Positions 23,336 to 30,800 are shown, counted from the stretch's first letter. The stretch is 34,250 nucleotides of DNA from Oscillospiraceae bacterium (GCA_017620525.1 JAGAUY010000028.1:1-34250), one strand, 5' to 3'. Made by a program: numbers and translations. Notes: a model not told the origin generated them from the letters alone.

Positions 23336-24322
23336 TCATTCTTTCACATTTTCGACCGCGGCTTTGCGGCGACGGCGGCGGCGGGTGGTGCGCTGGTCTT
23401 CGGGATCAGCCTTCTCCGCCCGGCGGGCATAGGCCTCCGCAGCTTCGGAGGTTGCTTCATAGGTCAGGCGGCTAACCCGGATCAGACCGTTGGGCTGCTC
23501 ACTCATCCGCACGCGGATCAGGAATTTTCCATGCTCCGGGCAGGTTGCCAGGTCCATATACCGGTGGCCCGGCTGGGCAAACCAGCGCGAGCCAAGCATC
23601 TTTCCCTCACAGACGGGGCACTTGTTCTCCTCACCGGCCATGGCGCTGAGCGCGGCCCGCTTGTCAGCAAAATCATAGAATACCTGGCGGCAGATACAGC
23701 CGGGAAGCTCCGCGCCATGGAATCCGTTTTCGTGGCTTTTCAACGCCTGGTCATATTCCGCAGCGCCCCGCTTCAAATCCAGCTTTGCGCAGATCAGAGC
23801 GGTATGGTATGCATCGCCCAGCGCATCGTGGGCTTGCCGGGTTGCTTCAATGCCAGACATCTCCATAGCGGTCTTCAGTGCCTTCTGGGCGGTGGAGCCG
23901 TCGGTCTGGGCATTAAAGATCATCTGGGCATTGTACCATTTCTCCGTCCAGCTGGTCTGCAGACCATAGAGCTGAAGATTCTCCCGCAGGATACCGATAT
24001 CGTCAAATCCCCAGGTCAGGAATACGATATCATCGCCGCACCACTGACGGAACTGCTCCATTGCCTGGGGAAAAGGCACACCCTCTTCTTTCAGGCGGCT
24101 CTCCTTGATGCCGGTGAGCTTGCTGACGCGGCGGTTCAGGTGCCGGTAGTATTTCGGCTTGATCATAATCTGGAATTCATCCGCAACCTGCTGATCCTCC
24201 GTGACCCGGACGGCGCCGATCTGGATGATCTCGCCGCGAATCTGGACAGGCAGCACCTTTCGGGAAGAAGGCGAACCGGGCCAGGGCTGATTCCATTCCA
24301 TATCCAAAACAATGTATTGCAT
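23336..24322 (-). CDS. DEDDh 3'-5' exonuclease with C-terminal zinc-ribbon-like region
   Basis: 328 residues from the ATG at 24322; a GAGG lies ten bases upstream. Residues 1 to ~185 are a DnaQ-like exonuclease: D7-x-E9 in YIVLDMEWNQ, the central FLTWGFDDIGILREN (third acidic residue), and HDALGDAYHTA supplying the histidine and last aspartate. This is closest to the KapD/ERI-1-type exonucleases; B. subtilis KapD inhibits sporulation, but an equal role here is only an inference from similarity and from proximity to spmAB. Residues ~190-290 add cysteines (CICRQVF, CPVCEGKM, ATCPEHGKF) that suggest a metal-binding module. The C-terminus is very Arg/Lys-rich (TTRRRRRRKAA), fitting nucleic-acid contact. 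Confidence 0.85.
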   Translation of the reverse strand: MQYIVLDMEWNQPWPGSPSSRKVLPVQIRGEIIQIGAVRVTEDQQVADEFQIMIKPKYYRHLNRRVSKLTGIKESRLKEEGVPFPQAMEQFRQWCGDDIVFLTWGFDDIGILRENLQLYGLQTSWTEKWYNAQMIFNAQTDGSTAQKALKTAMEMSGIEATRQAHDALGDAYHTALICAKLDLKRGAAEYDQALKSHENGFHGAELPGCICRQVFYDFADKRAALSAMAGEENKCPVCEGKMLGSRWFAQPGHRYMDLATCPEHGKFLIRVRMSEQPNGLIRVSRLTYEATSEAAEAYARRAEKADPEDQRTTRRRRRRKAAVENVKE

Positions 24323-24367
24323 ATCTGAAAACCTCAAATTGTGTTGTTCCATACGATCGTACATAGT

Positions 24368-24397
24368 ATCATAACACATAAACCACGTCTGTGTAAA
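24368..24397 (-). promoter_or_regulatory. putative promoter of the exonuclease gene
   Basis: Minus strand -35 TTTACA (24392-24397), 18-base spacer, -10 TATGAT (24368-24373). A perfect 10-bp palindrome TACGATCGTA (24352-24361) falls at the predicted start site. Confidence 0.5.
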
Positions 24398-24437
24398 CAG
24401 AAAGTTGCAAAAATGTTTTACTTTCCCTTCCGGCACC

Positions 24438-24474
24438 GGAAAAATCCCCCGAAGCACAGAAGCTTCGGGGGATT
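24438..24474 (-). terminator. terminator of nagB
   Basis: Perfect 13-bp stem AATCCCCCGAAGC with its complement (24443-24455 with 24462-24474), 6-base loop, tail of Ts on the minus strand. Confidence 0.88.
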
Positions 24475-24490
24475 CTGTTATTACTTTGAA

Positions 24491-25213
24491 TTACAGCAGG
24501 GACAGCGCTTCCTCGTCAGCGACGATGGTGCAGTCGGGGTGCAGCTGCAGAATAGAAGCGGGAACCTTGGGATCGATGGGGCCGGTGAACATAGCCTTGA
24601 CAGCCTGAGCCTTGTTCTTGCCGTTGACGACCATCAGAACCTTCTTGGCCTGCATGATGCCCCAGATGCCCATGGTGTAGGCCTGACGGGGAACATCGTC
24701 GCGGGTGGCAAAGAAACGGGCATTGGCATCGATGGTAGACTCAGCCAGCTTGACGCAGTGGGTGCCGGGGATGAAGACTTCGTCGGGCTCGTTGAAGCCG
24801 ATGTGACCGTTGGGGCCCATGCCCAGCAGCTGCAGGTCGGTGTGCAGCTGGCCGATCAGCTTGTCATAGTTGCCGCACTCAGCCTCGGGATCCTCGGTCA
24901 GGCCGCTGGGAATGTTGCAGTTGGCCTGGTCGATGTTCACATGGTCGAACAGATTGGTGCGCATGAAGTAAGCGTAGGACTGGTCATGATCCTTGCTCAG
25001 GCCCACATACTCGTCCAGATTGACGGTCTTGACCTGGGAAAAGTCCAGCTCGCCGGCTTCGTATTTCTTGATCAGTTCCTTGTAGGTGCCCACAGGGCTG
25101 GAGCCGGTGGCCAGGCCCAGGACACAGTCGGGCTTCAGGGTAACAACAGAGGCAATAATGCCCGCAGCCTTTACGCTGACGTCAGCATAATCTTTCGCAC
25201 GGATCAGTTTCAT
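24491..25213 (-). CDS. nagB: glucosamine-6-phosphate deaminase NagB
   Basis: 240 residues from the ATG at 25213. NagB converts glucosamine-6-phosphate to fructose-6-phosphate and ammonia, feeding amino sugars from wall turnover or mucin into glycolysis. Motifs: GLATGSSPVGTYKEL (33-47), NLDEYVGL with D67-E68, and GMGPNGHIGFNEP (131-143) with the ring-opening histidine H137. The short form without the allosteric tail of the E. coli enzyme is typical of Firmicutes. It is a single-gene unit with its own promoter and terminator; nagA is not adjacent. GGGGGA lies ten bases from the ATG. Confidence 0.96.
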   Translation of the reverse strand: MKLIRAKDYADVSVKAAGIIASVVTLKPDCVLGLATGSSPVGTYKELIKKYEAGELDFSQVKTVNLDEYVGLSKDHDQSYAYFMRTNLFDHVNIDQANCNIPSGLTEDPEAECGNYDKLIGQLHTDLQLLGMGPNGHIGFNEPDEVFIPGTHCVKLAESTIDANARFFATRDDVPRQAYTMGIWGIMQAKKVLMVVNGKNKAQAVKAMFTGPIDPKVPASILQLHPDCTIVADEEALSLL

Positions 25214-25271
25214 AATAAGGTTTCCCCCTTCATGTAATTGAAAATCAGGTTGCTTTGCATTTGCTGCAATC

Positions 25272-25300
25272 AGTATAGCATCTTTCCCAAGATGTGTACA
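25272..25300 (-). promoter_or_regulatory. nagB promoter
   Basis: Minus strand -35 TGTACA (25295-25300), 17-base spacer, -10 TATACT (25272-25277), about 60 bases upstream of the ATG. Confidence 0.55.
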
Positions 25301-25453
25301 GTCCCAAAGGAAAGAATCAATCATTTTTTATAAAAACGCAATTTCATTCGACAAGTCCTCTGTTTTCTGGCCTTGTTTTTAATTTCATTTTTGGTACTGT
25401 ATTTATTACCAGATTGAGCTATAATACCGGCAGTATTTCAAGGAGGTATTCCC

Positions 25454-26023
25454 ATGGAAAACAAAACCAGACTCACAACCAGAACCATTGTTTTCGCCGC
25501 ACTGATGGCCGCGCTGACTGCTGTCGGTTCCGCACTGCGCATCACCGTCCCCCTGGATATCGCAGGCACCACTTCTTTCCACCTGGGTAATATATTCTGC
25601 GCACTGTCCGGTATTCTGCTGGGTCCCTGGGTCGGCAGTCTTGCAGCAGGTCTCGGCTCCGCTTTGTATGATATGTTCAATCCCGCATACATTTCCGAAG
25701 CCTGGATGACCTTCCTGATGAAAGGCGCCTATGGTCTGGCAGCAGGTCTCGTTGCAGTCATCGGTCAAAAAGAAGCGGGCTATATGAAGTCTGCCCTGGC
25801 TACTGCCGCCGGCGCAATTACCTATGCGGCACTGTATCTTGCAAAGAGCTATTTTTACGGAGGTCTGCTGATCAGCGGCCTGACACCCGATGCCGCATGG
25901 CTGACCGTACTGGGAAAACTGCCCGCAACCATTTTCAATGCCGTGGTGGCGCTGATCTTTGCCCCCGTTCTGGCTGTTGCCATCCAAACAGCACTGAAGA
26001 AAAATCACTTTTCTCTGGAATAA
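25454..26023 (+). CDS. ECF transporter S component (substrate-binding membrane subunit)
   Basis: 189 residues with five to six hydrophobic helices and no large soluble domain, the size and shape of an ECF S component. It resembles the ECF-ribofla_trS group: TRTIVFAALMAALTAVGSAL, then SFHLGNIFCALSGILLGPWVGSLAAGLGSALYDMF, which is the conserved H-x-G-N helix region. S components bind a vitamin or other micronutrient and use a shared EcfAA'T energising module encoded elsewhere. No biosynthetic neighbour hints at the ligand and no known riboswitch is recognisable in the ~100 bases upstream. A TATAAT at 25420 and AAGGAGG before the ATG give a short leader. Confidence 0.8.
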   Translation: MENKTRLTTRTIVFAALMAALTAVGSALRITVPLDIAGTTSFHLGNIFCALSGILLGPWVGSLAAGLGSALYDMFNPAYISEAWMTFLMKGAYGLAAGLVAVIGQKEAGYMKSALATAAGAITYAALYLAKSYFYGGLLISGLTPDAAWLTVLGKLPATIFNAVVALIFAPVLAVAIQTALKKNHFSLE

Positions 26024-26026
26024 CAC

Positions 26027-26062
26027 AATCCCAACGGAATACTTCTTCCGTTGGGATTTTTT
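26027..26062 (+). terminator. terminator after the ECF S component
   Basis: 13-bp stem AATCCCAACGGAA with its complement (26027-26039 with 26046-26058), 6-base loop, then further Ts. Confidence 0.9.
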
Positions 26063-26187
26063 CTGCCCCGCAGGAATTATACACAGCAGCACGGCAAATC
26101 AGAACAGGAAAGTGCCACAGCCATCCTGAACATCCAGGCAATACCATTTATTTTCTCTGCTTCGAAGCTGATTTTGTTTGCGAAATG

Positions 26188-26218
26188 TTAACATATCTTT
26201 CCTGCGCCGTGATATAAT
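26188..26218 (+). promoter_or_regulatory. promoter of the esterase gene
   Basis: Extended -10 TG-A-TATAAT (26210-26218) with a possible -35 TTAACA (26188-26193) at 19 bases. The extended -10 would compensate for the poor spacing. Confidence 0.6.
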
Positions 26219-26246
26219 AATCAAGTTATTAAGGGAGGTATGCATA

Positions 26247-27119
26247 ATGTCACTGCAAGGACTGCTGTTTCAACTGAGTGCCTCTGTCAGCGATTACAAG
26301 CGCGATAGGGTCATCCCCCTGCCCGCCGGAGTCAGTCAGTGCCGCAACATCACTTATGGTTCCCATGGAAAATGGAACATCCTGGATGTTTATCATCCCG
26401 ATCACACCACCGGCCCTCTGCCCACCATCGTCAGCATCCACGGCGGCGGCTATGTTTACGGCTCCAAGGAGATCTATCGCCGCTACGGTATGGATATGGC
26501 TTCCCGGGGATTCGCCTTTGTCAATTTCAATTATCGTCTGGCGCCCAAGTGGAGGTTTCCCACTCCGCTGTGGGATACAAATACCGTCATGGAGTGGATC
26601 TGCAAGAACGCCGCACGGTACCGTCTGGACCCGGAGCACATCATTCTGGTCGGCGATTCTGCCGGTGCGCAGCTGGCAAGCCAGTATGCCGCCATCGTCA
26701 CAAATCCGGAGTATGCGGCAAAATTCCATATGACCGTCCCCAAGATCCGGATCCGCGCCTTGGGTCTGAACTGCGGCTTTTATGACTTCCCTGCAGACGC
26801 CACCAAAACACTTACCGGACTGGCCAGAGACTATCTCGGCCCCCGCCCGGACTATTCCCATCCGCTGCTGCAGGTCCTCCCTGCTATTACTTCCGATTAC
26901 CCTCCCACCTATATCACCACCGCCTGCGAAGATTACCTGCGTGCCTACGCAGAGCCTATGTATGAGCACCTGCGCAGCAAAGAGATCGACGCGCAGTGGA
27001 AATGCTACGGTACCGAAGGCGATACGTCCGTGGCCCATGTGTTCCATGTAAATATCACGCATCCGGAAGCCGTCAGATGCAACGATGACGCAGCTGCCTT
27101 CTTCCGGCAATACCTGTAA
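26247..27119 (+). CDS. alpha/beta hydrolase, hormone-sensitive-lipase-type esterase
   Basis: 290 residues from the ATG at 26247, set by GGGAGG; upstream in-frame codons are rejected because they lie across the promoter. Oxyanion motif H65-G-G-G, nucleophile elbow G-D-S138-A-G, acidic candidate in TACEDYLR, and a catalytic histidine at 264 or 267 (VAHVFH). No signal peptide, so it acts in the cytoplasm. Such enzymes hydrolyse short acyl or acetyl esters. It shares the HGGG family with the truncated gene at the left edge but differs in composition and is not a close duplicate. Single-gene unit with its own terminator. Natural substrate unknown. Confidence 0.88.
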   Translation: MSLQGLLFQLSASVSDYKRDRVIPLPAGVSQCRNITYGSHGKWNILDVYHPDHTTGPLPTIVSIHGGGYVYGSKEIYRRYGMDMASRGFAFVNFNYRLAPKWRFPTPLWDTNTVMEWICKNAARYRLDPEHIILVGDSAGAQLASQYAAIVTNPEYAAKFHMTVPKIRIRALGLNCGFYDFPADATKTLTGLARDYLGPRPDYSHPLLQVLPAITSDYPPTYITTACEDYLRAYAEPMYEHLRSKEIDAQWKCYGTEGDTSVAHVFHVNITHPEAVRCNDDAAAFFRQYL

Positions 27120-27124
27120 TGGCT

Positions 27125-27163
27125 ACCGCACCTCATCCTGCTGGGAATGAGGTGCGGTTTTTA
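27125..27163 (+). terminator. terminator after the esterase gene
   Basis: 12-bp stem ACCGCACCTCAT with its complement (27125-27136 with 27147-27158), 10-base loop, T tract. Confidence 0.9.
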
Positions 27164-27168
27164 TACTC

Positions 27169-27197
27169 TTGTGCTTTCCGGAAAACTACGATATAAT
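27169..27197 (+). promoter_or_regulatory. promoter of the barnase-barstar pair
   Basis: -35 TTGTGC (27169-27174), 17-base spacer, -10 TATAAT (27192-27197), 30 bases before the ATG. Confidence 0.6.
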
Positions 27198-27226
27198 ATA
27201 CCCACTCATATTCCAAGGAGGCCCCC

Positions 27227-27769
27227 ATGAAAAAGAAACTTTCACCTGTATTAGCTCTGATCCTGGTGATCATCGGTGCATTCTTCGGCTTCACCGGCAA
27301 CAACGATGCAGCTGCCCCCAGCACCCCGGTGCAGGATGTTTTCATCGCCGAGACCGAAATCATACAAGCTGAAACGCAGGCTCCGGAGACAGACGCTCCC
27401 ACTCCGGAAACGGATGCTGCCATAGCAGTTGACGGAAGCTATACCTCAAAAGAAGACGTCGCTCTTTACATCCACACCTACGGCACCCTGCCCGGCAATT
27501 TCATAACCAAAAACGAAGCCAAAGCACTCGGCTGGGAAGGCGGCGGTCTGGAAGATTATGCCCCCGGTATGTGCATCGGCGGCGACCGGTTTGGCAACTA
27601 TGAGGGCCTGCTCCCCGAAGCCGACGGGCGCACCTACACCGAATGCGACATCGACACCCTGGGTGCCGGAAGCCGTGGAGCCAAGCGCATCGTTTTCTCC
27701 AATGACGGTCTGATCTACTATACCGATGACCATTACGAGAGCTTCGAACTGCTCTACGGCGAGGAATGA
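27227..27769 (+). CDS. exported barnase-type guanyl ribonuclease
   Basis: 180 residues. Residues 1-23 are a Lys-rich start plus hydrophobic stretch (MKKKLSPVLALILVIIGAFF), a signal peptide or anchor without a lipobox cysteine. A Thr/Pro/Glu-rich linker follows (~28-70), then a full barnase domain: SKEDVALYIHTYGTLPGNFI, TKNEAKALGW, APGMCIGGDRFGNYEGLLP. The catalytic residues align with barnase E73, R83, R87 and H102 as E139, R150, R154 and H169, with the same spacing within one residue. It should cleave RNA outside the cell after guanosine. It is followed after one base by its inhibitor. GGAGG precedes the ATG. Role could be nutrient scavenging or antagonism of neighbours. Confidence 0.92.
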   Translation: MKKKLSPVLALILVIIGAFFGFTGNNDAAAPSTPVQDVFIAETEIIQAETQAPETDAPTPETDAAIAVDGSYTSKEDVALYIHTYGTLPGNFITKNEAKALGWEGGGLEDYAPGMCIGGDRFGNYEGLLPEADGRTYTECDIDTLGAGSRGAKRIVFSNDGLIYYTDDHYESFELLYGEE

Positions 27770-27770
27770 C

Positions 27771-28037
27771 ATGAACATCATCACAATCAACTGCGCCGGC
27801 ATGGACAGCCGCGAAAAGCTGCACAGCGCTTTCTCCGACGCGCTCTGCTTTCCCACGTGGTACGGCAGGAATCTGGACGCACTCCACGACTGTCTGACGG
27901 GAATCCGGGAAGATACCATCCTGCAGCTGCAGGACTGGAATGCCGCCTCTGTTCTGGGCGGCTACCATCATGGCGCAACAAAAGTACTGGAACATGCCGC
28001 ATCCGAAAATCCGAATCTGACTGTTGAATTTCTGTAA
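27771..28037 (+). CDS. barstar-family ribonuclease inhibitor
   Basis: 88 residues from the ATG at 27771, one base after the RNase stop; GAGGAA in the RNase 3' end is the ribosome binding site. Barstar is a cytoplasmic one-to-one inhibitor that plugs the barnase active site with an acidic helix. The key helix is recognisable: TWYGRNLDALHDCLTG (29-44), matching barstar's YYGENLDALWDCLTG region, with D36 and D40 equal to barstar D35 and D39, while the barstar W38 position is His. No signal peptide, as expected for self-protection of the producer. Same operon as the RNase, then a terminator. Confidence 0.93.
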   Translation: MNIITINCAGMDSREKLHSAFSDALCFPTWYGRNLDALHDCLTGIREDTILQLQDWNAASVLGGYHHGATKVLEHAASENPNLTVEFL

Positions 28038-28041
28038 TCTC

Positions 28042-28072
28042 AATGCCCGCACTGCGCGGGCATTTCTTTTTT
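28042..28072 (+). terminator. terminator after barstar
   Basis: 9-bp stem AATGCCCGC/GCGGGCATT (28042-28050 with 28056-28064), then TCTTTTTT. Confidence 0.9.
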
Positions 28073-28100
28073 CCCGGCATATTCCTGCAAAAAACAGTGC

Positions 28101-28129
28101 GTGACAAAGAAATCCATCTGTGATATAAT
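28101..28129 (+). promoter_or_regulatory. promoter of the histidine-rich DMT transporter
   Basis: -35 GTGACA (28101-28106), 17-base spacer, extended -10 TGATATAAT (28121-28129). All elements are near consensus, so regulation by a repressor is plausible. Confidence 0.75.
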
Positions 28130-28148
28130 ATCCCCCCCGGGGGGATAT
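28128..28148 (+). promoter_or_regulatory. operator-like palindrome (ATAT-C7-G6-ATAT) at the transcription start
   Basis: A perfect 10-bp inverted repeat around one central C overlaps the end of the -10 box and the predicted start site. A/T-flanked C-tract/G-tract dyads are the known operator form for CsoR/RcnR-family metal repressors. No csoR-like gene is in the window, so the assignment is inference. It could also fold as a weak hairpin followed by TTTTTT. Confidence 0.6.
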
Positions 28149-28201
28149 GTTTTTTGCCGCCGATAATGATCATCTTCCCTGAAAACGCAGGAGGAATCCA
28201 A

Positions 28202-29260
28202 ATGAAATCGAAAAATATCGCCACATTCTTTGCCATACTCGCCGCAGCGCTGTATGCCGTCAACATTCCATTTTCAAAACTTCTTCTGACCCATGTCCAG
28301 CCGACTATGATGGCTGCGCTCGTGTATCTGGGCGCTGGTCTGGGGTTGTTGATCTACGGTCTTGTGACCGGTGAACAGAAAACAGGAAAGCCTCTTACCA
28401 GAAACGAACTGCCCTACACCATCGGCATGATCGTTCTGGACATCGCCGCCCCCATTGCGCTGATGCTTGGTCTGGAACGGACAAACTCCGCAAACGCATC
28501 GCTGCTGAACAATTTCGAGATCGTTGCCACATCGCTGATCGCCTTTTTTGCGTTCAAAGAAGTACTCTCCCGCCGGCTGCGCATCGCCATCATACTTGTC
28601 ACGCTTTCCAGCATCATTCTGGGTTTTGAGGGTGAAGGCAGCTTCCGCTTCAACACCGGATCCCTGTTTGTTCTCGGCGCTGCCTGCTGCTGGGGATTGG
28701 AGAACAACTGCACCCGGATGCTCAGTTCAAAATCCTCCGTGCAGATCACCACCATCAAAGGTATTTTCTCAGGACTCGGCAGTCTGATCGTCGCTCTGGT
28801 GATCGGAGAACCGATTCCGAATCCGGTATGGATCCCGGCTGTTCTGCTTCTCGGCTTTGTGGCATACGGTCTGAGCATCAACTTTTACATCAAGGCCCAA
28901 AAGGATCTGGGTGCCGCCAAAACCAGCGCCTATTACTCCATTGCTCCTTTTCTTGGCGTGGTATTCGGTATGCTGATATTGGGTGAAAGGCCTGCTGTAC
29001 AGTTCTATCCGGGCCTGGTGATCATGATCACCGCAACCGTTTTGATGGTCCACGACACCATCACCCTTCAGCACACCCACGAGCATATCCACACCCACAC
29101 CCATGAACACCGCCACGGCGAGCTGGTTCATTCCCACGAACACGATCACATTCATACTCACACCCACATCCATGGCGGAGAAGAAAATATACACAAACAC
29201 ACTCACAACGCACTGGAAAACCACGAGCATACACACACGCAGCAATTGGCCGCGCCATGA
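28202..29260 (+). CDS. DMT/EamA-family transporter with histidine-rich C-terminal tail
   Basis: 352 residues from the ATG at 28202, placed by AGGAGGAA; an upstream in-frame ATG at 28154 has no ribosome binding site. Residues 1 to ~295 contain about ten membrane helices in two EamA repeats (IATFFAILAAALYAVNIPFSKLL first; LGAAKTSAYYSIAPFLGVVFGMLILGE in the second), the drug/metabolite exporter fold. The last ~55 residues are packed with His alternating with Thr, Glu and Ile (HTHEHIHTHTHEH, then HSHEHDHIHTHTHIH), about two dozen His in all, likely a cytoplasmic metal-binding tail. With the CsoR/RcnR-like operator this suggests metal transport or metal-sensing export, perhaps Ni, Co, Zn or Cu. 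The substrate is inferred. Confidence 0.88.
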   Translation: MKSKNIATFFAILAAALYAVNIPFSKLLLTHVQPTMMAALVYLGAGLGLLIYGLVTGEQKTGKPLTRNELPYTIGMIVLDIAAPIALMLGLERTNSANASLLNNFEIVATSLIAFFAFKEVLSRRLRIAIILVTLSSIILGFEGEGSFRFNTGSLFVLGAACCWGLENNCTRMLSSKSSVQITTIKGIFSGLGSLIVALVIGEPIPNPVWIPAVLLLGFVAYGLSINFYIKAQKDLGAAKTSAYYSIAPFLGVVFGMLILGERPAVQFYPGLVIMITATVLMVHDTITLQHTHEHIHTHTHEHRHGELVHSHEHDHIHTHTHIHGGEENIHKHTHNALENHEHTHTQQLAAP

Positions 29261-29328
29261 ATAACACCCGGGACAGTCTTTTCTTCCTGCGTACAGATAT
29301 TCATACTTTCGAAACAGGAACATGATAA

Positions 29329-29357
29329 TTTACAACAACGCAGCAGTGTGATAGGAT
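29329..29357 (+). promoter_or_regulatory. promoter of the lipoprotein gene
   Basis: -35 TTTACA (29329-29334), 17-base spacer, -10 TAGGAT (29352-29357). Confidence 0.55.
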
Positions 29358-29377
29358 AAAGCAAAGGAGGTTTCCAT

Positions 29378-29935
29378 ATGAAACAGATAATTGCCATCTT
29401 CTTTCTTGTGCTGACTCTGCTTGCAGGCTGCAGCCGACATCACGCCGAGACCCACCCCACCCGTGAAACACCCGACATAACCGAAGCGATCATCGCAACA
29501 GAAGTCCCGGAAAGCAGCACTATTCCCGACGATACCAAAGCAGACGTTCCCCCTGCGGATGACCTGGTGGCAGTCGAAATTGATTACGCGCCGGAGGATT
29601 ATTGCCTGCATCCCGAAAACTACGAAGTTTATGAGTTTGCGGATTTGGAGTATGGCCGTGATGCCATCGTCATTCCTGATGCAAAAGTATACAACTTCAA
29701 GTTCTTTACAATTGATATAAACAGCCTGTATATGAACGGAGAATATGTCATTTCCGAAATTCTGCACACCTGCGATGCCATATCCCCCGAGAAACCGTTT
29801 GTCACACGAATCTATATTGCCGGTCCCGGCAGTACGCATTACGGAGTGTCCTTTCTTGATGAATCCGGCAATCAATACAGTTATGTGATTTTTGAGAGCG
29901 GAAAAGACGGAAGATTTATGCTGGAGCCCTTTTGA
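29378..29935 (+). CDS. putative lipoprotein of unknown function
   Basis: 185 residues. A type II signal peptide with lipobox LAGC places the lipid-modified cysteine at residue 18, so the protein is anchored to the outer face of the membrane. A Thr/Glu/Pro-rich linker (~20-65) is followed by a folded domain of ~115 residues (from VEIDYAPEDYCLHPENYEVYE) with alternating strands and no family I recognise. The linker resembles that of the nearby exported RNase in composition only. AAAGGAGG precedes the ATG. It is a single-gene unit ended by a strong hairpin. Function unknown. Confidence 0.8.
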   Translation: MKQIIAIFFLVLTLLAGCSRHHAETHPTRETPDITEAIIATEVPESSTIPDDTKADVPPADDLVAVEIDYAPEDYCLHPENYEVYEFADLEYGRDAIVIPDAKVYNFKFFTIDINSLYMNGEYVISEILHTCDAISPEKPFVTRIYIAGPGSTHYGVSFLDESGNQYSYVIFESGKDGRFMLEPF

Positions 29936-29949
29936 AATACCGGAAGGCG

Positions 29950-29982
29950 AAAAGGCTTGACCAATTGGGTCAAGCCTTTTTC
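29950..29982 (+). terminator. terminator after the lipoprotein gene
   Basis: 13-bp stem AAAAGGCTTGACC/GGTCAAGCCTTTT (29950-29962 with 29968-29980), 5-base loop. It is nearly the same hairpin as at 30765-30799 and seems to belong to a decayed spoVAC copy on the other strand. Confidence 0.88.
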
Positions 29983-29983
29983 G

Positions 29984-30118
29984 TTGGAATAATATTGCTG
30001 TCCAATTAACGGCCCCTCCACTCCGCCTGGTAAGATACCATGCACCATCACCAGGACATCGATGTTAAACCTCTTTCCGCCGATGCCGAGAATAAACCTC
30101 TCTGCGTGTTCCAGTTGG
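29984..30118 (-). pseudogene. decayed 3' fragment of a spoVAC-like gene
   Basis: Translating the minus strand gives LEHAERFILGIGGKRFNID, which aligns with EFKTEGFILGVGAKMFTIA of the intact SpoVAC encoded at 30801-31238 and with the ALEHRTEGFVLGVGGNMFK region of B. subtilis SpoVAC. At the DNA level the match continues, weaker in the middle, through the old stop region into the same terminator hairpin (AAAAGGCTTGACC). The frame now reads past the original end and lacks the N-terminal two thirds. It looks like a remnant of a duplicated or paralogous spoVAC. No gene lies on the plus strand here. Confidence 0.65.
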
Positions 30119-30162
30119 GACCCATATATTTGTGTTCTATTAGGACCTAATTAAGGAAAAAC

Positions 30163-30191
30163 TTTACATTAAGGCGGCAATGCTATATAAT
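30163..30191 (+). promoter_or_regulatory. promoter of the YcxB-like gene
   Basis: -35 TTTACA (30163-30168), 17-base spacer, consensus -10 TATAAT (30186-30191), 20 bases before the ATG. Confidence 0.75.
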
Positions 30192-30211
30192 ATTTACGGG
30201 AGGTATAGCTT

Positions 30212-30757
30212 ATGTTGTTCCAGCTCAATATCAATCTTAGCGAAGACGATTATTTAGACTTTAATAAGTTTCACTCATTCGAATCGATGCACGGCAAAAA
30301 GCTGATTAACAAAACGCGCATTTTCTTCGTTCTCGCAATGATAATTTTGGCAGCGCTCTTTCTTCTTGTAATGGGATTTACAACATTTTCCATTACTTAC
30401 GCAGCACTACTATTGCTGTTTACCTTGCTATATGTAATATTCTTCAAAAAGATATTAACCCGGAATGTAAAGACTCAGATAAAACGCTTAAAGAAAGTAG
30501 GTAAATTACCATTTGATCCTGTATCCACTTTAGAATTTCACGAGAACAAGATGGCAGAGATTACTGCAGAGAAACGTATAGAACAAAGCTACAACGTTTT
30601 CGAGCGGATTTGCATAGTCAAAGATCGCTATATTCTTCTGTATCATAGCAGTGTTGGTGCTCACATACTTCCGGTTGTACAAGTAAAGGCACAGTTAAAC
30701 CAAGAAGATTTTATAGAGTTTCTTTCTAAGAAATGCACCAATGTGGAATACTATTAA
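30212..30757 (+). CDS. YcxB-like membrane protein
   Basis: 181 residues. Two adjacent membrane helices (IFFVLAMIILAALFLLVMGF and ITYAALLLLFTLLYVIFF, ~37-77) are followed by a basic linker and a soluble C-terminal domain with the YcxB-like pattern (TLEFHENKMAEITAEKRIEQSYNVFERICIVKDRYILLYHSSVGAHILPV). Members of this family are of unknown function. The gene is strikingly AT-rich compared with its neighbours and is flanked on both sides by spoVAC-related sequence and near-identical hairpins, which points to an inserted segment. GGGAGG precedes the ATG. Confidence 0.75.
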   Translation: MLFQLNINLSEDDYLDFNKFHSFESMHGKKLINKTRIFFVLAMIILAALFLLVMGFTTFSITYAALLLLFTLLYVIFFKKILTRNVKTQIKRLKKVGKLPFDPVSTLEFHENKMAEITAEKRIEQSYNVFERICIVKDRYILLYHSSVGAHILPVVQVKAQLNQEDFIEFLSKKCTNVEYY

Positions 30758-30764
30758 CCTATGT

Positions 30765-30799
30765 GCAAAAGGCTTGACCGAATCGGTCAAGCCTTTTGC
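30765..30799. terminator. shared terminator of the YcxB-like gene and spoVAC
   Basis: Perfect 16-bp stem (30765-30780 with 30784-30799; GCAAAAGGCTTGACCG and complement) with a 3-base loop, between convergent genes. Confidence 0.88.
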
Positions 30800-30800
30800 A

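Noticed and set aside
25325-25453. Riboswitch upstream of the ECF S component
   Set aside because: The predicted leader after the -10 box at 25420 is only about 20 bases and no known riboswitch core is recognisable.
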